Positions 1 through 9,233 of a stretch of DNA of 20,781 nt are shown here, in pieces (the first letter of the stretch is position 1; every line of letters begins with the position of its first letter). The translations under genes and the position numbers were made by a program. The DNA is taken from IMG/VR virus record IMGVR_UViG_3300034060_000098, positions 1 through 20,781 of that record; one strand, given 5' to 3'. Below the pieces are notes generated by a model. It searched no databases, had not been told where the DNA came from, and was given only the letters and a program-made list of their open reading frames with translations. Source of the DNA: a virus.

Positions 1-1
1 T

Positions 2-751
2 GTAACTAGTATTATATCTAAGTTTAAAAAACCATTTGATGCTGATGGTATTGCTCTAAAATCTTCTAAGAACAAGAAGAGCAAATGGTATAACATGTCA
101 CCCGATGACATTAAAGAAGCTTGGAAAAATGAGTCTCAAAAAGCTATGAATCTTGGTACATGGTATCACAACCAAAGAGAGCGTGATCTTTTAGCATGTG
201 AGACTATTAGCCGAGAAGATATAATTATACCTATAATTAAACCTATTGAAATTGATGGAATTAAAAAGGCACCAGATCAAAAACTTACAAATGGCATATA
301 TCCAGAACATATGGTGTATCTTAAGAGTGCAAGTATGTGCGGACAGGCAGATAGAGTAGAAGTTGTTAATGACAAGGTAAATATTTATGATTACAAAACT
401 AATAAAGAGATTAAGACTGAGTCTTATGTTAATTGGGAAGGAATTAGTGATAGAATGCTTACTCCACTCAATCATCTGGATGATTGTAATCTTAACCATT
501 ATGCATTACAGCTAAGCCTTTATATGTATATGATTATTAAACATAATCCCAAGTTAAAACCGGGCAAGATGATCATTGAGCATATAACATTTGAAGAAGC
601 AGGTAAAGATGCCTATGATAATAGAGTTGTTTTATATGATCAGTTTGGTGAGCCTGTTGTGAGTGGAATAGTTGAATATGAGGTGCCTTACCTCAAAAAT
701 GAGGTGATTAGTATTATAAATACAATGAGAAATGCTGGTAAAACTATTTGA
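2..751 (+). CDS. PD-(D/E)XK (RecB/Cas4-like) nuclease, 5' partial
   Basis: The reading frame is open to the left edge of the window, so the gene starts upstream. The internal ATG at 95 is not the true start, because the residues before it (TSIISKFKKPFD) look like the conserved N-terminal segment of this family. Numbering from the first visible codon, the family motifs appear in order: GTWYH at about 52-56 (the G-x-x-x-H motif), GQADRV with candidate metal ligand D117, YDYKT with D130 and K132 (the D-x-K core), and a QLSLY motif (Q170, Y174) typical of RecB/Cas4-type enzymes. It is therefore likely an active DNA exonuclease or endonuclease for phage recombination, replication or genome processing. 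It lies immediately before the packaging genes, with 1 base to the next proposed start. The superfamily is clear; the exact biological role is inferred. Confidence 0.85.
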   Translation, partial: VTSIISKFKKPFDADGIALKSSKNKKSKWYNMSPDDIKEAWKNESQKAMNLGTWYHNQRERDLLACETISREDIIIPIIKPIEIDGIKKAPDQKLTNGIYPEHMVYLKSASMCGQADRVEVVNDKVNIYDYKTNKEIKTESYVNWEGISDRMLTPLNHLDDCNLNHYALQLSLYMYMIIKHNPKLKPGKMIIEHITFEEAGKDAYDNRVVLYDQFGEPVVSGIVEYEVPYLKNEVISIINTMRNAGKTI

Positions 752-752
752 T

Positions 753-1253
753 ATGCAAAATGGAGTGGTAGTTCCTAGTGAACACTGCTACACTATAAGT
801 ACTTTAAAGAAAATTATGGATGACTATCCAGAGGATCATTTGAAGATATATCTGTATCTTTTTTATATGAGCTGTCCTAATCCAGATCTAAATCCTTTTT
901 TCAATCTTGCAGAAGATGACAAAGAAGAGATTATATTAGCTGAGATCAAAGCGGAATTTAGTCCTGAGGATGATGGTATTCCAGGTGCTTTACAGCTTTG
1001 TAAGAAGCTTTATGAGACACCAACTATGAGAGCTTATAATGGTATTAAACAAATGCTTGATAGGCTAGCTAACTATATGGGTACAACAAGTATTACAGAT
1101 GGTAGAGATGGTAATCTTACGGCTCTTACAAATACAGCGGCTAAGTTTCAACAAATTAGAGAAGCTTATAAAGGTGCTTATAAAGACCTTCAAGAAGAAC
1201 AAGCAGGTCGTGCGCGCGGGGGTGCTGGACTTGCTTATGACCAAATGACTTAA
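753..1253 (+). CDS. Conserved phage protein upstream of terL (small-terminase candidate)
   Basis: This 166-aa protein is not assigned by sequence to a named family. I chose the ATG at 753 over the in-frame ATG at 732. At 753 the junction reads stop-T-ATG (TGATATG), exactly mirrored by the junction of this gene with terL (TAATATG), and it avoids a 20-base overlap. The N-terminal half is rich in acidic and aromatic residues (PEDHLKIYLYLFYMSC). The C-terminal half is helical (QQIREAYKGAYKDLQEEQ) and ends in an Arg/Gly patch (GRARGGAG). A position directly before terL is where a small terminase subunit is often encoded, so DNA recognition during packaging is a reasonable guess, but no helix-turn-helix is evident. 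I recall similar proteins next to terL in crAss-like phages. Confidence 0.75.
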   Translation: MQNGVVVPSEHCYTISTLKKIMDDYPEDHLKIYLYLFYMSCPNPDLNPFFNLAEDDKEEIILAEIKAEFSPEDDGIPGALQLCKKLYETPTMRAYNGIKQMLDRLANYMGTTSITDGRDGNLTALTNTAAKFQQIREAYKGAYKDLQEEQAGRARGGAGLAYDQMT

Positions 1254-1254
1254 T

Positions 1255-3468
1255 ATGCTACAACAAACAGATATAGAAATTCCTACATGGGAAAATGGAG
1301 AGTGGTCAATGACCCTCTTTGCTACTCATGATGATTTTAGAGATTTTGTTTTTAGCATATTTAAAGAGCCGGGTCAATACCAGTTTGATGAAACAAGTCT
1401 TGTATTCAATGCTGAGGCAAGAAACTTTAATGCTAAAGGTTTTTATTGTCAATTTCCTCAGGGTACTAAAGACTACATACAATACTGGAATGATCAAAAA
1501 GATAAATGTCGTTTAGGAGCTATATATAAAAATAATGGCAATGCCTGGTATATACCACGTGACTATTATATGTGGTTAAACTTCTTACCTATCTTTAATA
1601 AAGAGATTCAAAAATATGGTTTTGCTGATGTCAGAGATGCTCAGTATCATATGGCGTTATATGAGATGCTGGCTGAATTAAACTTTAAACATGCCGCCAT
1701 ATTAAAGAAACGTCAAATTGCATCATCCTATTATCATGCTGGTAAGTTTATAAATCAGATCTGGTTTGAGGAAGGGGTTACTCTTAAAATGGGAGCTAGT
1801 CTTAAAGACTATATTAATGAGAAAGGAACTTGGAAATTCTTAAATGAGTATGAGGCTTTTTTAAATCAACACACTGCCTGGTACCGCCCTATGAATCCTA
1901 ATAAGGTTATGATGTGGCAGCAGAAGATTGAGATAACCACAGGTATTCAGAAACGTAAAACAGAAATAGGTCTTAAAGGTGTACTCCAGGGTATGTCTTT
2001 TGAGAAAGATCCTACTAATGGTGTAGGGGGACCGTGCAGGTATTTTTTCCATGAGGAAGCAGGTATTGCTCCTAAAATGGATACAACATTTGAGTACATC
2101 CGCCCTGCTATGAAATCAGGATTCATGACTACAGGAATGTTTATTGCTGCAGGTTCTGTAGGAGATTTGTCTCAGTGTGAGCCTTTACGTAAAATGATTA
2201 TCAGGCCTGATGCTAATGATATATACGCAGTAGAATCAAGATTAATTGATGAGACCGGTGTGCATGGTAGAACAGGTTTGTTTATTCCTGAACAATGGTC
2301 AATGCCTCCCTTTATAGATTCCTTTGGTAACTCTAAAGTAGAAGAAGCTCTTGTTGCATTGGATGAACAATTTGCGGCATGGAAAAGAGAATTAGATCCG
2401 GCAGAATATCAGCTTCGTATATCACAGCATCCTAGAAATATTAAAGAGGCCTTTGATTTTAGAACAGCATCTGCATTTCCTCAGCATTTGGTTGTTGCTC
2501 AAATGAGAAGAATTGAAGAAAAGATTTATCCTTATGAGCACCTTGAGATATATAAAGATGAGAATGGTAAGATAACTGCAAAGGAGACTAACAAATTACC
2601 TATCAAGGATTTTCCTATTACAAAAGACACAGAGGATAAAACAGGATGTGTTGTTGTATATGAAAGACCCTGCAAGGATCCTGAATTTGGGATGTATTAT
2701 GCATCTGTCGATCCCGTGGGAGAAGGTAAAACTACTACATCAGAGTCCTTGTGCGCCATCTATGTGTATAAAACATCTGTAGAAGTAACAAGGAGAGACG
2801 GTGATGAAGTAGAAACTGCTATTGAGCAGGATAAACTAGTAGCTGCATGGTGTGGCCGCTTTGATGATATCAATAAAACACATGAGAGATTAGAACTTAT
2901 TATTGAGTGGTACAATGCCTGGACTATTGTTGAGAATAATATTCCGCAGTTTATCACACATATGATTAACCGTAAGAAGCAAAAGTATTTAGTTCCAAGA
3001 CAGCAGATTCTATTCTTGAAAGATATAGGAGCTAACGCTAATGTATTCCAGGAATACGGGTGGCGTAATACAGGGACTTTATTTAAAAGTCATATGGTAA
3101 GTTATGCTATTGAATTCTTACGTGAGGAGCTACATGAAGAAACAACAGCAGATGGTAAAGTAGTTAAGACTACCTATGGTATAGAGCGTATACCAGACAT
3201 CATGTTACTTAAAGAAATGCAAGCTTATAGAGAAGGAGTTAACGTAGATAGACTTGTAGCTTTTGCTGCTTTAGTAGCTTTTGCAAAAGTTCAACAAGCA
3301 AATAGAGGTTATAAAAAAAGATTTGAAGATAGCGGTAAACCAAAAAGCTTGGATAACAACGATAAATTCAGTAAATTGAATATGAGCCCTTTCCGTCATA
3401 TTGGTGGGGGTGACAAGAGCTTTAGTGGTATGAAGTTACCAAGAAGTCCATTTAAAAATTTTAGATAA
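1255..3468 (+). CDS. terL: Terminase large subunit
   Basis: This 737-aa protein is the ATP-driven motor and nuclease that packages DNA into the procapsid. The ATPase half shows a deviant Walker A at 151-158 (KKRQIASS, with lysines at the start of the loop and no canonical GKT/GKS ending) and a Walker B at 263-268 (YFFHEE), followed by AG. The nuclease half has the RNase H-like acidic set: D486 in YASVDPVGEG, E560 in TIVENN, and D665 in NVDRLVAFA. A basic, Gly/Ser/Phe-containing tail ends the protein. The length is somewhat above the usual 450-650 residues, mostly from an N-terminal segment of about 140 residues before the Walker A loop. The start lies one base after the previous stop, and the portal gene follows after 5 bases, as expected for a packaging operon. 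Confidence 0.93.
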   Translation: MLQQTDIEIPTWENGEWSMTLFATHDDFRDFVFSIFKEPGQYQFDETSLVFNAEARNFNAKGFYCQFPQGTKDYIQYWNDQKDKCRLGAIYKNNGNAWYIPRDYYMWLNFLPIFNKEIQKYGFADVRDAQYHMALYEMLAELNFKHAAILKKRQIASSYYHAGKFINQIWFEEGVTLKMGASLKDYINEKGTWKFLNEYEAFLNQHTAWYRPMNPNKVMMWQQKIEITTGIQKRKTEIGLKGVLQGMSFEKDPTNGVGGPCRYFFHEEAGIAPKMDTTFEYIRPAMKSGFMTTGMFIAAGSVGDLSQCEPLRKMIIRPDANDIYAVESRLIDETGVHGRTGLFIPEQWSMPPFIDSFGNSKVEEALVALDEQFAAWKRELDPAEYQLRISQHPRNIKEAFDFRTASAFPQHLVVAQMRRIEEKIYPYEHLEIYKDENGKITAKETNKLPIKDFPITKDTEDKTGCVVVYERPCKDPEFGMYYASVDPVGEGKTTTSESLCAIYVYKTSVEVTRRDGDEVETAIEQDKLVAAWCGRFDDINKTHERLELIIEWYNAWTIVENNIPQFITHMINRKKQKYLVPRQQILFLKDIGANANVFQEYGWRNTGTLFKSHMVSYAIEFLREELHEETTADGKVVKTTYGIERIPDIMLLKEMQAYREGVNVDRLVAFAALVAFAKVQQANRGYKKRFEDSGKPKSLDNNDKFSKLNMSPFRHIGGGDKSFSGMKLPRSPFKNFR

Positions 3469-3473
3469 AAGAT

Positions 3474-6209
3474 ATGCAGATATTTAATGCAATGCAAGTT
3501 AAGGCTGGTGCCAAGGTTGAGTACAACAAAATGGGTACTCTTAATCAGCCTATTCAGTTTTTGCCACGTTCCAAAAAAGATGAAGCTTGGGCTGCATGGA
3601 ACCTTGACTGGTTGGAATGGGAAGGATTAAAACAAATCCGTCGCAATGCTCGCCGCCTTATGAAGAACTATAAGCTGGCTAAAGGTATCATAGATAAAAC
3701 TGACTATATCATAGAGCAGGATAATGAGTATGCTGACATGATAGAAGTTCTTACAAAAGAAGATACTTCAGCATTAGAGCTTAAGTTTTATCCTATTATT
3801 CCTAGTGTAATTAATACACTTGTTGCTGAATTTTCTAAGAGAAGTACAAAGGTTATATTTAAAGCTGTTGATGATATTTCATATAATGAAGAATTAGAGG
3901 CTAAGAGAACTGAAGTAGAGCAGTTATTATTAAAACAAGCAGAGTTGAAGGTTAAAACTAATCTTCAAAATATGGGATATGATATTGATGAAAAACAATA
4001 TCAAGATGTACTATCGCCAGATAAACTTAAAACATTACCTGAGATACAGAACTTTTTTCAGAAAAGTTATACAGGTATAGTAGAGCAATGGGCTACTCAC
4101 CAACACTTGAATGATATTGAGAGATTTCACATGGAAGAACTTGAAGAAAGAGCTTTCCGTGATATGCTTATTACTGACCGTGAGTTCTGGCACTTTAAGA
4201 TGATGGAGGACGACTATAATATTGAGTTATGGAATCCAGTATTAACATTCTACCATAAATCACCAGACACACGTTATATATCAGAGGGAAGTTGGGCTGG
4301 TAAGTTTGATATGATGTCTGTTGCTGATGTAGTTGACAAGTATGGGTGGTTGATGAATGAGGATCAGCTTAAATCATTAGAGCTTATATATCCTGTGCGC
4401 TCTGCGGGATATCCTATCCAGGGATATCAGAATGATGGTAGTTACTATGATGGTACTAAATCACATGAGTGGAATACAGAAATGCCATCTCTTGGTTACC
4501 GTCAATATACATCCATGTGGCAAAACTCTACAGTAGGTGGAGATATTGTTAAATGGATTATGAGTGAGTCAGAGGATTTCTTTGACATGGGATTAACAGA
4601 TATGCTTCGTGTAACTACAGTATATTGGAAATCACAGCGTCGTGTAGGACACTTAACTAAGATTGATGATCTTGGTAATGCATCCCATGAAGTTATTACA
4701 GAGGACTATCAGGTTGTAGACAAACCTATTTATGATACTAACCTTATTAAAAACAAGACCAAAAATAATCTAATGTTTGGTGAACATATAGATTGGATCT
4801 GGATCAATGAGGTTTGGGGTGGAGTTAAGATTGGCCCTCACGCGCCATCTTTCTGGGGAACTAAATCTCCCGGAGGTATTAATCCTATATATTTAGGTGT
4901 AAACCAAAATGCAATCAAGCCCATAAAGTTTCAATTTAAAGGAGACAACTCTTTGTATGGTTGTAAACTTCCTATTGAGGGCTCCGTATTCTCTGACCGT
5001 AATACAAGATCTACTTCCCTAATTGATTTAATGAAGCCATTTCAGATTGGCTACAACATTGTAAATAACCAGATTGCAGATATATTAATAGATGAACTGG
5101 GAACAGTTATCTTATTGGATCAGAATGCTTTACCTAAACATTCTCTTGGAGAAGACTGGGGTAAGAATGCTTATGCAAAAGCATATGTTGCAATGAAGAA
5201 TTTTCAGATCTTACCCTTAGATACATCTATCAGTAATACAGAAAATCCACTTGCCTTCCAGCACTATCAGAAACTTGACCTTGAGCAAACTAACCGCTTA
5301 ATGTCTCGTATTCAGTTGGCTAATTACTTTAAGATGCAAGCTTTTGAGACAATAGGTATTACTCCGCAACGGATGGGACAACAGTTATCACAAGAAACTG
5401 CAACAGGTGTTGAACAAGCTGTAAACTCATCTTATGCTCAAACTGAAATATATTTTATACAGCACTGTGATTATTTAATGCCACGTGTACACTCTATGCG
5501 TACAGATTTATCCCAGTATTATCACAGTACCAAACCCTCGGTACGCTTACAATATATAACAACAGCTGAAGAAAAAGCTAACTTTGAGATTAACGGTACT
5601 GATCTAATGCTCAGAGACTTTAATGTATATTGCACAACGCGCTCTAACCAAAGAGCATTACTAGATCAGCTTAAACAATTAGCTATTCAGAATAATACAA
5701 CTAATGCGTCAATCTATGATCTTGGTAATATTATGAAGTCTGAGTCTATTGCCGAAGTTACTAATGTACTTAAAGCTACTGAGATTAAATCTGAGCAAAA
5801 GCGTAAAGAAGAAATGCAACAGCAACAACAAATGCAAGATCAAGCTATCAAAGCTAAGCAAGATGAAGCTAAGCAGAAGATGGAATTTGAGTCTGCTGAG
5901 AATGAGAAAAATCGTCAAGCTGATATTCTACAAGCTCAGATCAAATCTGCAGGCTTTGGCTCAATGAAAGACATCAATGAGAACAAGCAAAGTGACTATG
6001 TTGATGCTATGGACAAACTTCAGAATACTGAGTTGTATAGACAAAACACTCAGATTCAACAAGATAAGGAAGTTTCAAGAGCTTCACAGGCATCTACTAA
6101 ACTAGACCTTGAAAAAGAGAAACTTGCTACTCAAAAAGATATTGCGATGACCAAGCTGCAAATTGCTAGAGAGAACAAAAATAGATTTGATGCTGGAGCA
6201 GAAGAGTAG
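3474..6209 (+). CDS. Portal protein
   Basis: This 911-aa protein is assigned as the portal, the dodecameric ring at one capsid vertex through which DNA enters and to which TerL and the neck bind. The evidence is its position right after terL, its size, and segments that recall crAss-like portals (FYPIIPSVINTLVAEFSKRS near residues 104-123). From about residue 770 to the end it is a long, charged, Gln-rich coiled coil (for example EEMQQQQQMQDQAIK), probably forming the helical barrel or an internal extension. The protein is larger than typical portals (400-700 aa) but in line with those of crAss-like phages as I recall them. The start at 3474 follows the terL stop by 5 bases. There is no frameshift or internal stop. 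Portal identity is inferred from context and family memory rather than from a diagnostic motif. Confidence 0.85.
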   Translation: MQIFNAMQVKAGAKVEYNKMGTLNQPIQFLPRSKKDEAWAAWNLDWLEWEGLKQIRRNARRLMKNYKLAKGIIDKTDYIIEQDNEYADMIEVLTKEDTSALELKFYPIIPSVINTLVAEFSKRSTKVIFKAVDDISYNEELEAKRTEVEQLLLKQAELKVKTNLQNMGYDIDEKQYQDVLSPDKLKTLPEIQNFFQKSYTGIVEQWATHQHLNDIERFHMEELEERAFRDMLITDREFWHFKMMEDDYNIELWNPVLTFYHKSPDTRYISEGSWAGKFDMMSVADVVDKYGWLMNEDQLKSLELIYPVRSAGYPIQGYQNDGSYYDGTKSHEWNTEMPSLGYRQYTSMWQNSTVGGDIVKWIMSESEDFFDMGLTDMLRVTTVYWKSQRRVGHLTKIDDLGNASHEVITEDYQVVDKPIYDTNLIKNKTKNNLMFGEHIDWIWINEVWGGVKIGPHAPSFWGTKSPGGINPIYLGVNQNAIKPIKFQFKGDNSLYGCKLPIEGSVFSDRNTRSTSLIDLMKPFQIGYNIVNNQIADILIDELGTVILLDQNALPKHSLGEDWGKNAYAKAYVAMKNFQILPLDTSISNTENPLAFQHYQKLDLEQTNRLMSRIQLANYFKMQAFETIGITPQRMGQQLSQETATGVEQAVNSSYAQTEIYFIQHCDYLMPRVHSMRTDLSQYYHSTKPSVRLQYITTAEEKANFEINGTDLMLRDFNVYCTTRSNQRALLDQLKQLAIQNNTTNASIYDLGNIMKSESIAEVTNVLKATEIKSEQKRKEEMQQQQQMQDQAIKAKQDEAKQKMEFESAENEKNRQADILQAQIKSAGFGSMKDINENKQSDYVDAMDKLQNTELYRQNTQIQQDKEVSRASQASTKLDLEKEKLATQKDIAMTKLQIARENKNRFDAGAEE

Positions 6210-6235
6210 CCATTAGCTATATGATCAACTTTAAT

Positions 6236-6258
6236 TTTTGAGATTTTAAAATCTTAAA
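6236..6258 (+). other. AT-rich inverted repeat between portal and scaffold genes
   Basis: A 14-base perfect palindrome (AGATTTTAAAATCT, 6241-6254) is flanked by TTTTG and TAAAA that extend the pairing with one G-T wobble. It lies in the 98-base space after the portal stop. It has no G/C core and no true T-tract, so it is at most a weak terminator, an RNA-processing site or an operator. Its function is unknown. Confidence 0.3.
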
Positions 6259-6307
6259 AGTTTAAATGAATACTTTTGCCTATATTAATATTATAAACCA
6301 ACAAACA

Positions 6308-7525
6308 ATGAGCTTAGATAATATAAATACCGATGTTACGGAAGTAGCACAAGTAGAAATGAACCTAGATGAAATTCTAGGAACACCGGGTGCAGAAAGC
6401 GTTGTGCTCCCTGAGAAAGAAACAAAGCCTAGTATTTTTAGTCCTAGGAATGAAGATCTTTCTTTTATTGACAATCCTGAGGATGAAGAAGATCCACAGG
6501 GACAGAAAGCACCAGAATCTATTGATGATATTCTAAAAGACATTGATCCTGTTATGGCTTCAGATGATGAATCTGAAACTAAAAAATCAGGAGGTCGCCC
6601 TAAGCTTGACAAAAGCGGAATGGCTGAGGTAATGAATAAGCTTATTGAGAAGGGACAAATTGTACCTTTTGATGATGATAAGTCTCTTGATGAATATTCA
6701 ATTAAAGATTTTGAAGAGCTTTTAGAAGCCAACTTCAGTGAAAGAGAAAATAGAATACGTCAGGAAACACCTGTAGAATTCTTTGAAGCTCTTCCAGAGG
6801 AACTTCAAGCTGCTGCTAAATATGTAGCAGATGGCGGTGATGACTTAAAAGGATTATTTAAAGTACTTGCTCAAGTTGAGGAAGTAAGAGAATTAAATCC
6901 TAAGAAAGCAGATGACCAAGAGCAGATAGTACGTGAGTACTTGAGAGCTACAAACTTTGGTACTACCGCTGATATTGAAGAAGAAATTGAAGACTGGAGA
7001 GATCGTGGTGATCTAGAAGCTAAGGCATTAAAGTTCAAACCAAAGTTGGACAAAATGCAAGAATCTGTTGTTGCTCAAAAGCTTGCTCAACAAGAGCAAA
7101 TAAGATCACAACAACAGGAAGCTGCTAAAGCATATGTACATAATGTGTATACAACTTTACAGCCTGGTGAACTTAATGGAATTAAGTTAGATAAGAAGAC
7201 ACAGGGTATGTTATATGCTGGTCTTGTACAACCTAACTACCCATCTATGTCAGGTAAACCTACAAATATGTTAGGTCACTTGCTAGAGAAGCACCAATAT
7301 GTAGAACCAAACTACCCATTAATTGCTGAGGCACTTTGGTTATTAGCTGATCCTGTAGGATACAGAAATAAGATAAAGGACAGCGGCAAGAATGAGCAAG
7401 TAGAAAAAACGGTGCGTCAGTTGAAAAGTGAAGAAGCTCGTAAAACATCTAGTACTCCGGTAGTAGAAAGAGAGGAGAAAGTTCAACGCCGCATACCTAG
7501 AAATGATAACTTTTTTAAACGATAA
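6308..7525 (+). CDS. Putative capsid scaffolding protein
   Basis: This 405-aa, strongly acidic protein lies between portal and major capsid genes, the classical place for a scaffold. I chose ATG 6308 over the in-frame ATG at 6266. It is preceded by ACCAACAAAC, the same ten bases found just before the start of the gene at 9264, and the 14 extra residues from 6266 look like leader translation. The first about 150 residues are disordered-looking and rich in Asp/Glu. The middle is helical, with a Gln-rich coiled coil (QKLAQQEQIRSQQQEAAKAY). The C-terminus is basic (QRRIPRNDNFFKR), as in scaffolds whose terminal helix binds the capsid protein. No serine-protease motif is seen, and no separate prohead protease gene lies nearby. 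The role would be to guide procapsid assembly inside the shell. This is a positional and compositional assignment. Confidence 0.65.
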   Translation: MSLDNINTDVTEVAQVEMNLDEILGTPGAESVVLPEKETKPSIFSPRNEDLSFIDNPEDEEDPQGQKAPESIDDILKDIDPVMASDDESETKKSGGRPKLDKSGMAEVMNKLIEKGQIVPFDDDKSLDEYSIKDFEELLEANFSERENRIRQETPVEFFEALPEELQAAAKYVADGGDDLKGLFKVLAQVEEVRELNPKKADDQEQIVREYLRATNFGTTADIEEEIEDWRDRGDLEAKALKFKPKLDKMQESVVAQKLAQQEQIRSQQQEAAKAYVHNVYTTLQPGELNGIKLDKKTQGMLYAGLVQPNYPSMSGKPTNMLGHLLEKHQYVEPNYPLIAEALWLLADPVGYRNKIKDSGKNEQVEKTVRQLKSEEARKTSSTPVVEREEKVQRRIPRNDNFFKR

Positions 7526-7533
7526 ATTAACTT

Positions 7534-7557
7534 AACCCTTAAATAAATAAAAAAAAC
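7534..7557 (+). promoter_or_regulatory. A-rich translation leader of the capsid gene
   Basis: AACCCTTAAA (7534-7543) is followed by an almost pure A/T stretch ending AAAAAAAC directly before the ATG. The same AACCCTTAAA plus poly-A arrangement precedes the large structural gene at 12858. There is no Shine-Dalgarno sequence. In Bacteroidota, A-rich unstructured leaders are known to favour initiation, so this probably boosts expression of an abundant virion protein. Confidence 0.5.
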
Positions 7558-9177
7558 ATGGCAACTCCAGTTTTAAACAATGGTATATTTCTGCGGGATA
7601 CCAGCTACACCGCTAGCTCACACGTAGATTCTTACCACTTGGTTAACATGCTCAAGAACTCTGAACCTATGGATTTAGGACCAGTAGATCTTTGGGCAAT
7701 GGCGCAAAAGGTAGAAATGCCTTTGTACCAAATGTCTAGCTTTGGTGGAAAGAATGTAATTAATGTTGACAATGCTCGTGGAGAGTACAAGTGGCAAACA
7801 CCAGTTGTATTAGATCTTCCTTACATTGTTGATGATGTAGAATTAGATGGCGCTACAACAGTAGGTGCTGATGGTACTACATTTAGAATCAAATTGTCAC
7901 GTCGTGAATTTGGACATGGTGATATCATCACTTATGACAAGTACAACGGTGCTGAGATGTACATTACTGTAGATGACATTGTTCCTCTAGGTGATGGTTT
8001 CTTGTACACTGTACAATTGGTAAACAATGATAGCTCTTTCTCGTTATCAACTAACTATCTTGTACCAGGTACTAAAATCTTCCGTAAAGGTTCTGCTCGT
8101 GGTGAGTACGGAGAGCGTTTCTCTGACATCACTACTGCTACTGGTTTCCGTGAATTCTACAACTTTGTAGGAGGAACTGAAGCTCACGTACACTATTCTG
8201 TATCTTCTCGTGCTGACCTTATGCTTAAGGGTGGTATGAATGCAGATGGTACTGTACCTGTAGTAGAGATCTGGCGTAACTTTGACAAGAACATGGATCC
8301 ATCTGTAGCTAACCTAGATACTATGGTTTCGCGTATGGGTAAGGATTATGTTAAGCGTGCTATGTCTAACGGATCTTTAAGCCGCACTTTCTTAACTGCA
8401 ATGGAAGCAGCTCACTTGGCTAAAGTTGCAAATGACATCGAGACTTACTTAATGTGGGGACAAGGTGGTCGTGTGCGTCAAGACGGTCCAGATGACTTGC
8501 GTTTATCTGTGGGTCTTTGGAAGCAATTGGACAACTCATTTAAGCGTGTATATAACAAGTCTGGTTTCAACCTTGACTTATTCCGTTCTGAATTGTATAA
8601 CTTCTACGCTGGTAAGGTTGACTTCCAAGGTCCAGATCCTAAGCGTCAGTTGATTGTACAAACTGGTATGGGTGGTATGCGTATGGTTAATGAGGCAATT
8701 AAGCGTGAAGCAATGTCTTCAGGTTTGTTGATCCAAGCTGCTGACATCGGAGCTATTACTGGTCAAGGTATGGACTTGAACTTTGGATTTGCTTACACTT
8801 CTTATGTTATCCCATTCTTGGCTAACGTGAAGTTTGTGCTTAACCCAGCGTTTGACAACTTGCATACTAATGACATTGAAAACCCAATCATTGATGGTTT
8901 CCCATTGTCTTCTTATAGCTTCATCATCTTTGATATCACAGATAATACTAATGACAACATCTTCTTGTTGAAATTATCTTGGGATAATCAATTAAAGTGG
9001 TGGTACCAAAACGGAACTATGGATTACATGGGACGTAGCCAAGGCTTTGCGTCTTCTGGACAATTCAATGGATACCGTGTATACATGACACAAACAATGC
9101 CTGCAATCTGGGTTAAAGACCCAACCAAAGTATTGAAAATTGTTATGCGTAACCCAATCACTGGCGGATCATTCTAA
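7558..9177 (+). CDS. Major capsid protein (putative)
   Basis: This 539-aa protein is the best candidate for the shell subunit. It follows portal and scaffold genes, has its own A-rich leader, and is closed by the strongest terminator in the window. Its codon choice also differs from its neighbours: many C-ending codons (AAC, TTC, GAC, ATC) and CGT for arginine, where the other genes mostly use AGA. This pattern is typical of very highly expressed genes. The sequence is mixed alpha/beta with no signal peptide, long coils or membrane segments. The C-terminal region (for example WVKDPTKVLKIVMRNPITG) resembles the end of HK97-fold capsid proteins. I cannot point to a diagnostic HK97 motif by eye, so the call rests on position, size and expression signals. 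Confidence 0.78.
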   Translation: MATPVLNNGIFLRDTSYTASSHVDSYHLVNMLKNSEPMDLGPVDLWAMAQKVEMPLYQMSSFGGKNVINVDNARGEYKWQTPVVLDLPYIVDDVELDGATTVGADGTTFRIKLSRREFGHGDIITYDKYNGAEMYITVDDIVPLGDGFLYTVQLVNNDSSFSLSTNYLVPGTKIFRKGSARGEYGERFSDITTATGFREFYNFVGGTEAHVHYSVSSRADLMLKGGMNADGTVPVVEIWRNFDKNMDPSVANLDTMVSRMGKDYVKRAMSNGSLSRTFLTAMEAAHLAKVANDIETYLMWGQGGRVRQDGPDDLRLSVGLWKQLDNSFKRVYNKSGFNLDLFRSELYNFYAGKVDFQGPDPKRQLIVQTGMGGMRMVNEAIKREAMSSGLLIQAADIGAITGQGMDLNFGFAYTSYVIPFLANVKFVLNPAFDNLHTNDIENPIIDGFPLSSYSFIIFDITDNTNDNIFLLKLSWDNQLKWWYQNGTMDYMGRSQGFASSGQFNGYRVYMTQTMPAIWVKDPTKVLKIVMRNPITGGSF

Positions 9178-9192
9178 TCTTAAATAATCTGT

Positions 9193-9223
9193 AAAAGGGG
9201 GAGGCTAAAATCTCCCCCTTTTT
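9193..9223 (+). terminator. Rho-independent terminator after the capsid gene
   Basis: A perfect 7-bp GC-rich stem, GGGGGAG (9197-9203) with CTCCCCC (9212-9218), encloses an 8-base loop. It is followed by TTTTT (9219-9223), which can also pair with the A run at 9193-9196. It starts about 16 bases after the capsid stop codon. Confidence 0.92.
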
Positions 9224-9225
9224 AC

Positions 9226-9233
9226 TATCTTTA
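9226..9233 (+). promoter_or_regulatory. Promoter-like TATCTTTA element
   Basis: TATCTTTA directly follows the terminator T-run and matches 7 of 8 positions of the Bacteroidota -7 consensus TAnnTTTG. It would restart transcription for the gene at 9264 and the small-protein block. No convincing TTTG -33 box is seen, since that region lies inside the terminator stem. Confidence 0.45.

Noticed and set aside
95-97. ATG at 95 as the start of the nuclease
   Set aside because: The frame is open to position 2 and the upstream residues continue the protein family, so this Met is internal.
191-499. Antisense open frame opposite the nuclease gene
   Set aside because: The sense strand carries the full nuclease motif set; the antisense product is Ile/Asn-rich with no recognisable features.
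6280-6732. Antisense open frame of 150 codons opposite the scaffold gene
   Set aside because: It mirrors the acidic, repetitive codons of the sense gene (Ser/Leu-rich translation), has no leader of the local type, and no other gene here is on the minus strand.
6308-7525. Prohead protease fused to the scaffold
   Set aside because: No convincing catalytic Ser/His context is visible in the acidic protein, so only a scaffold role is proposed.
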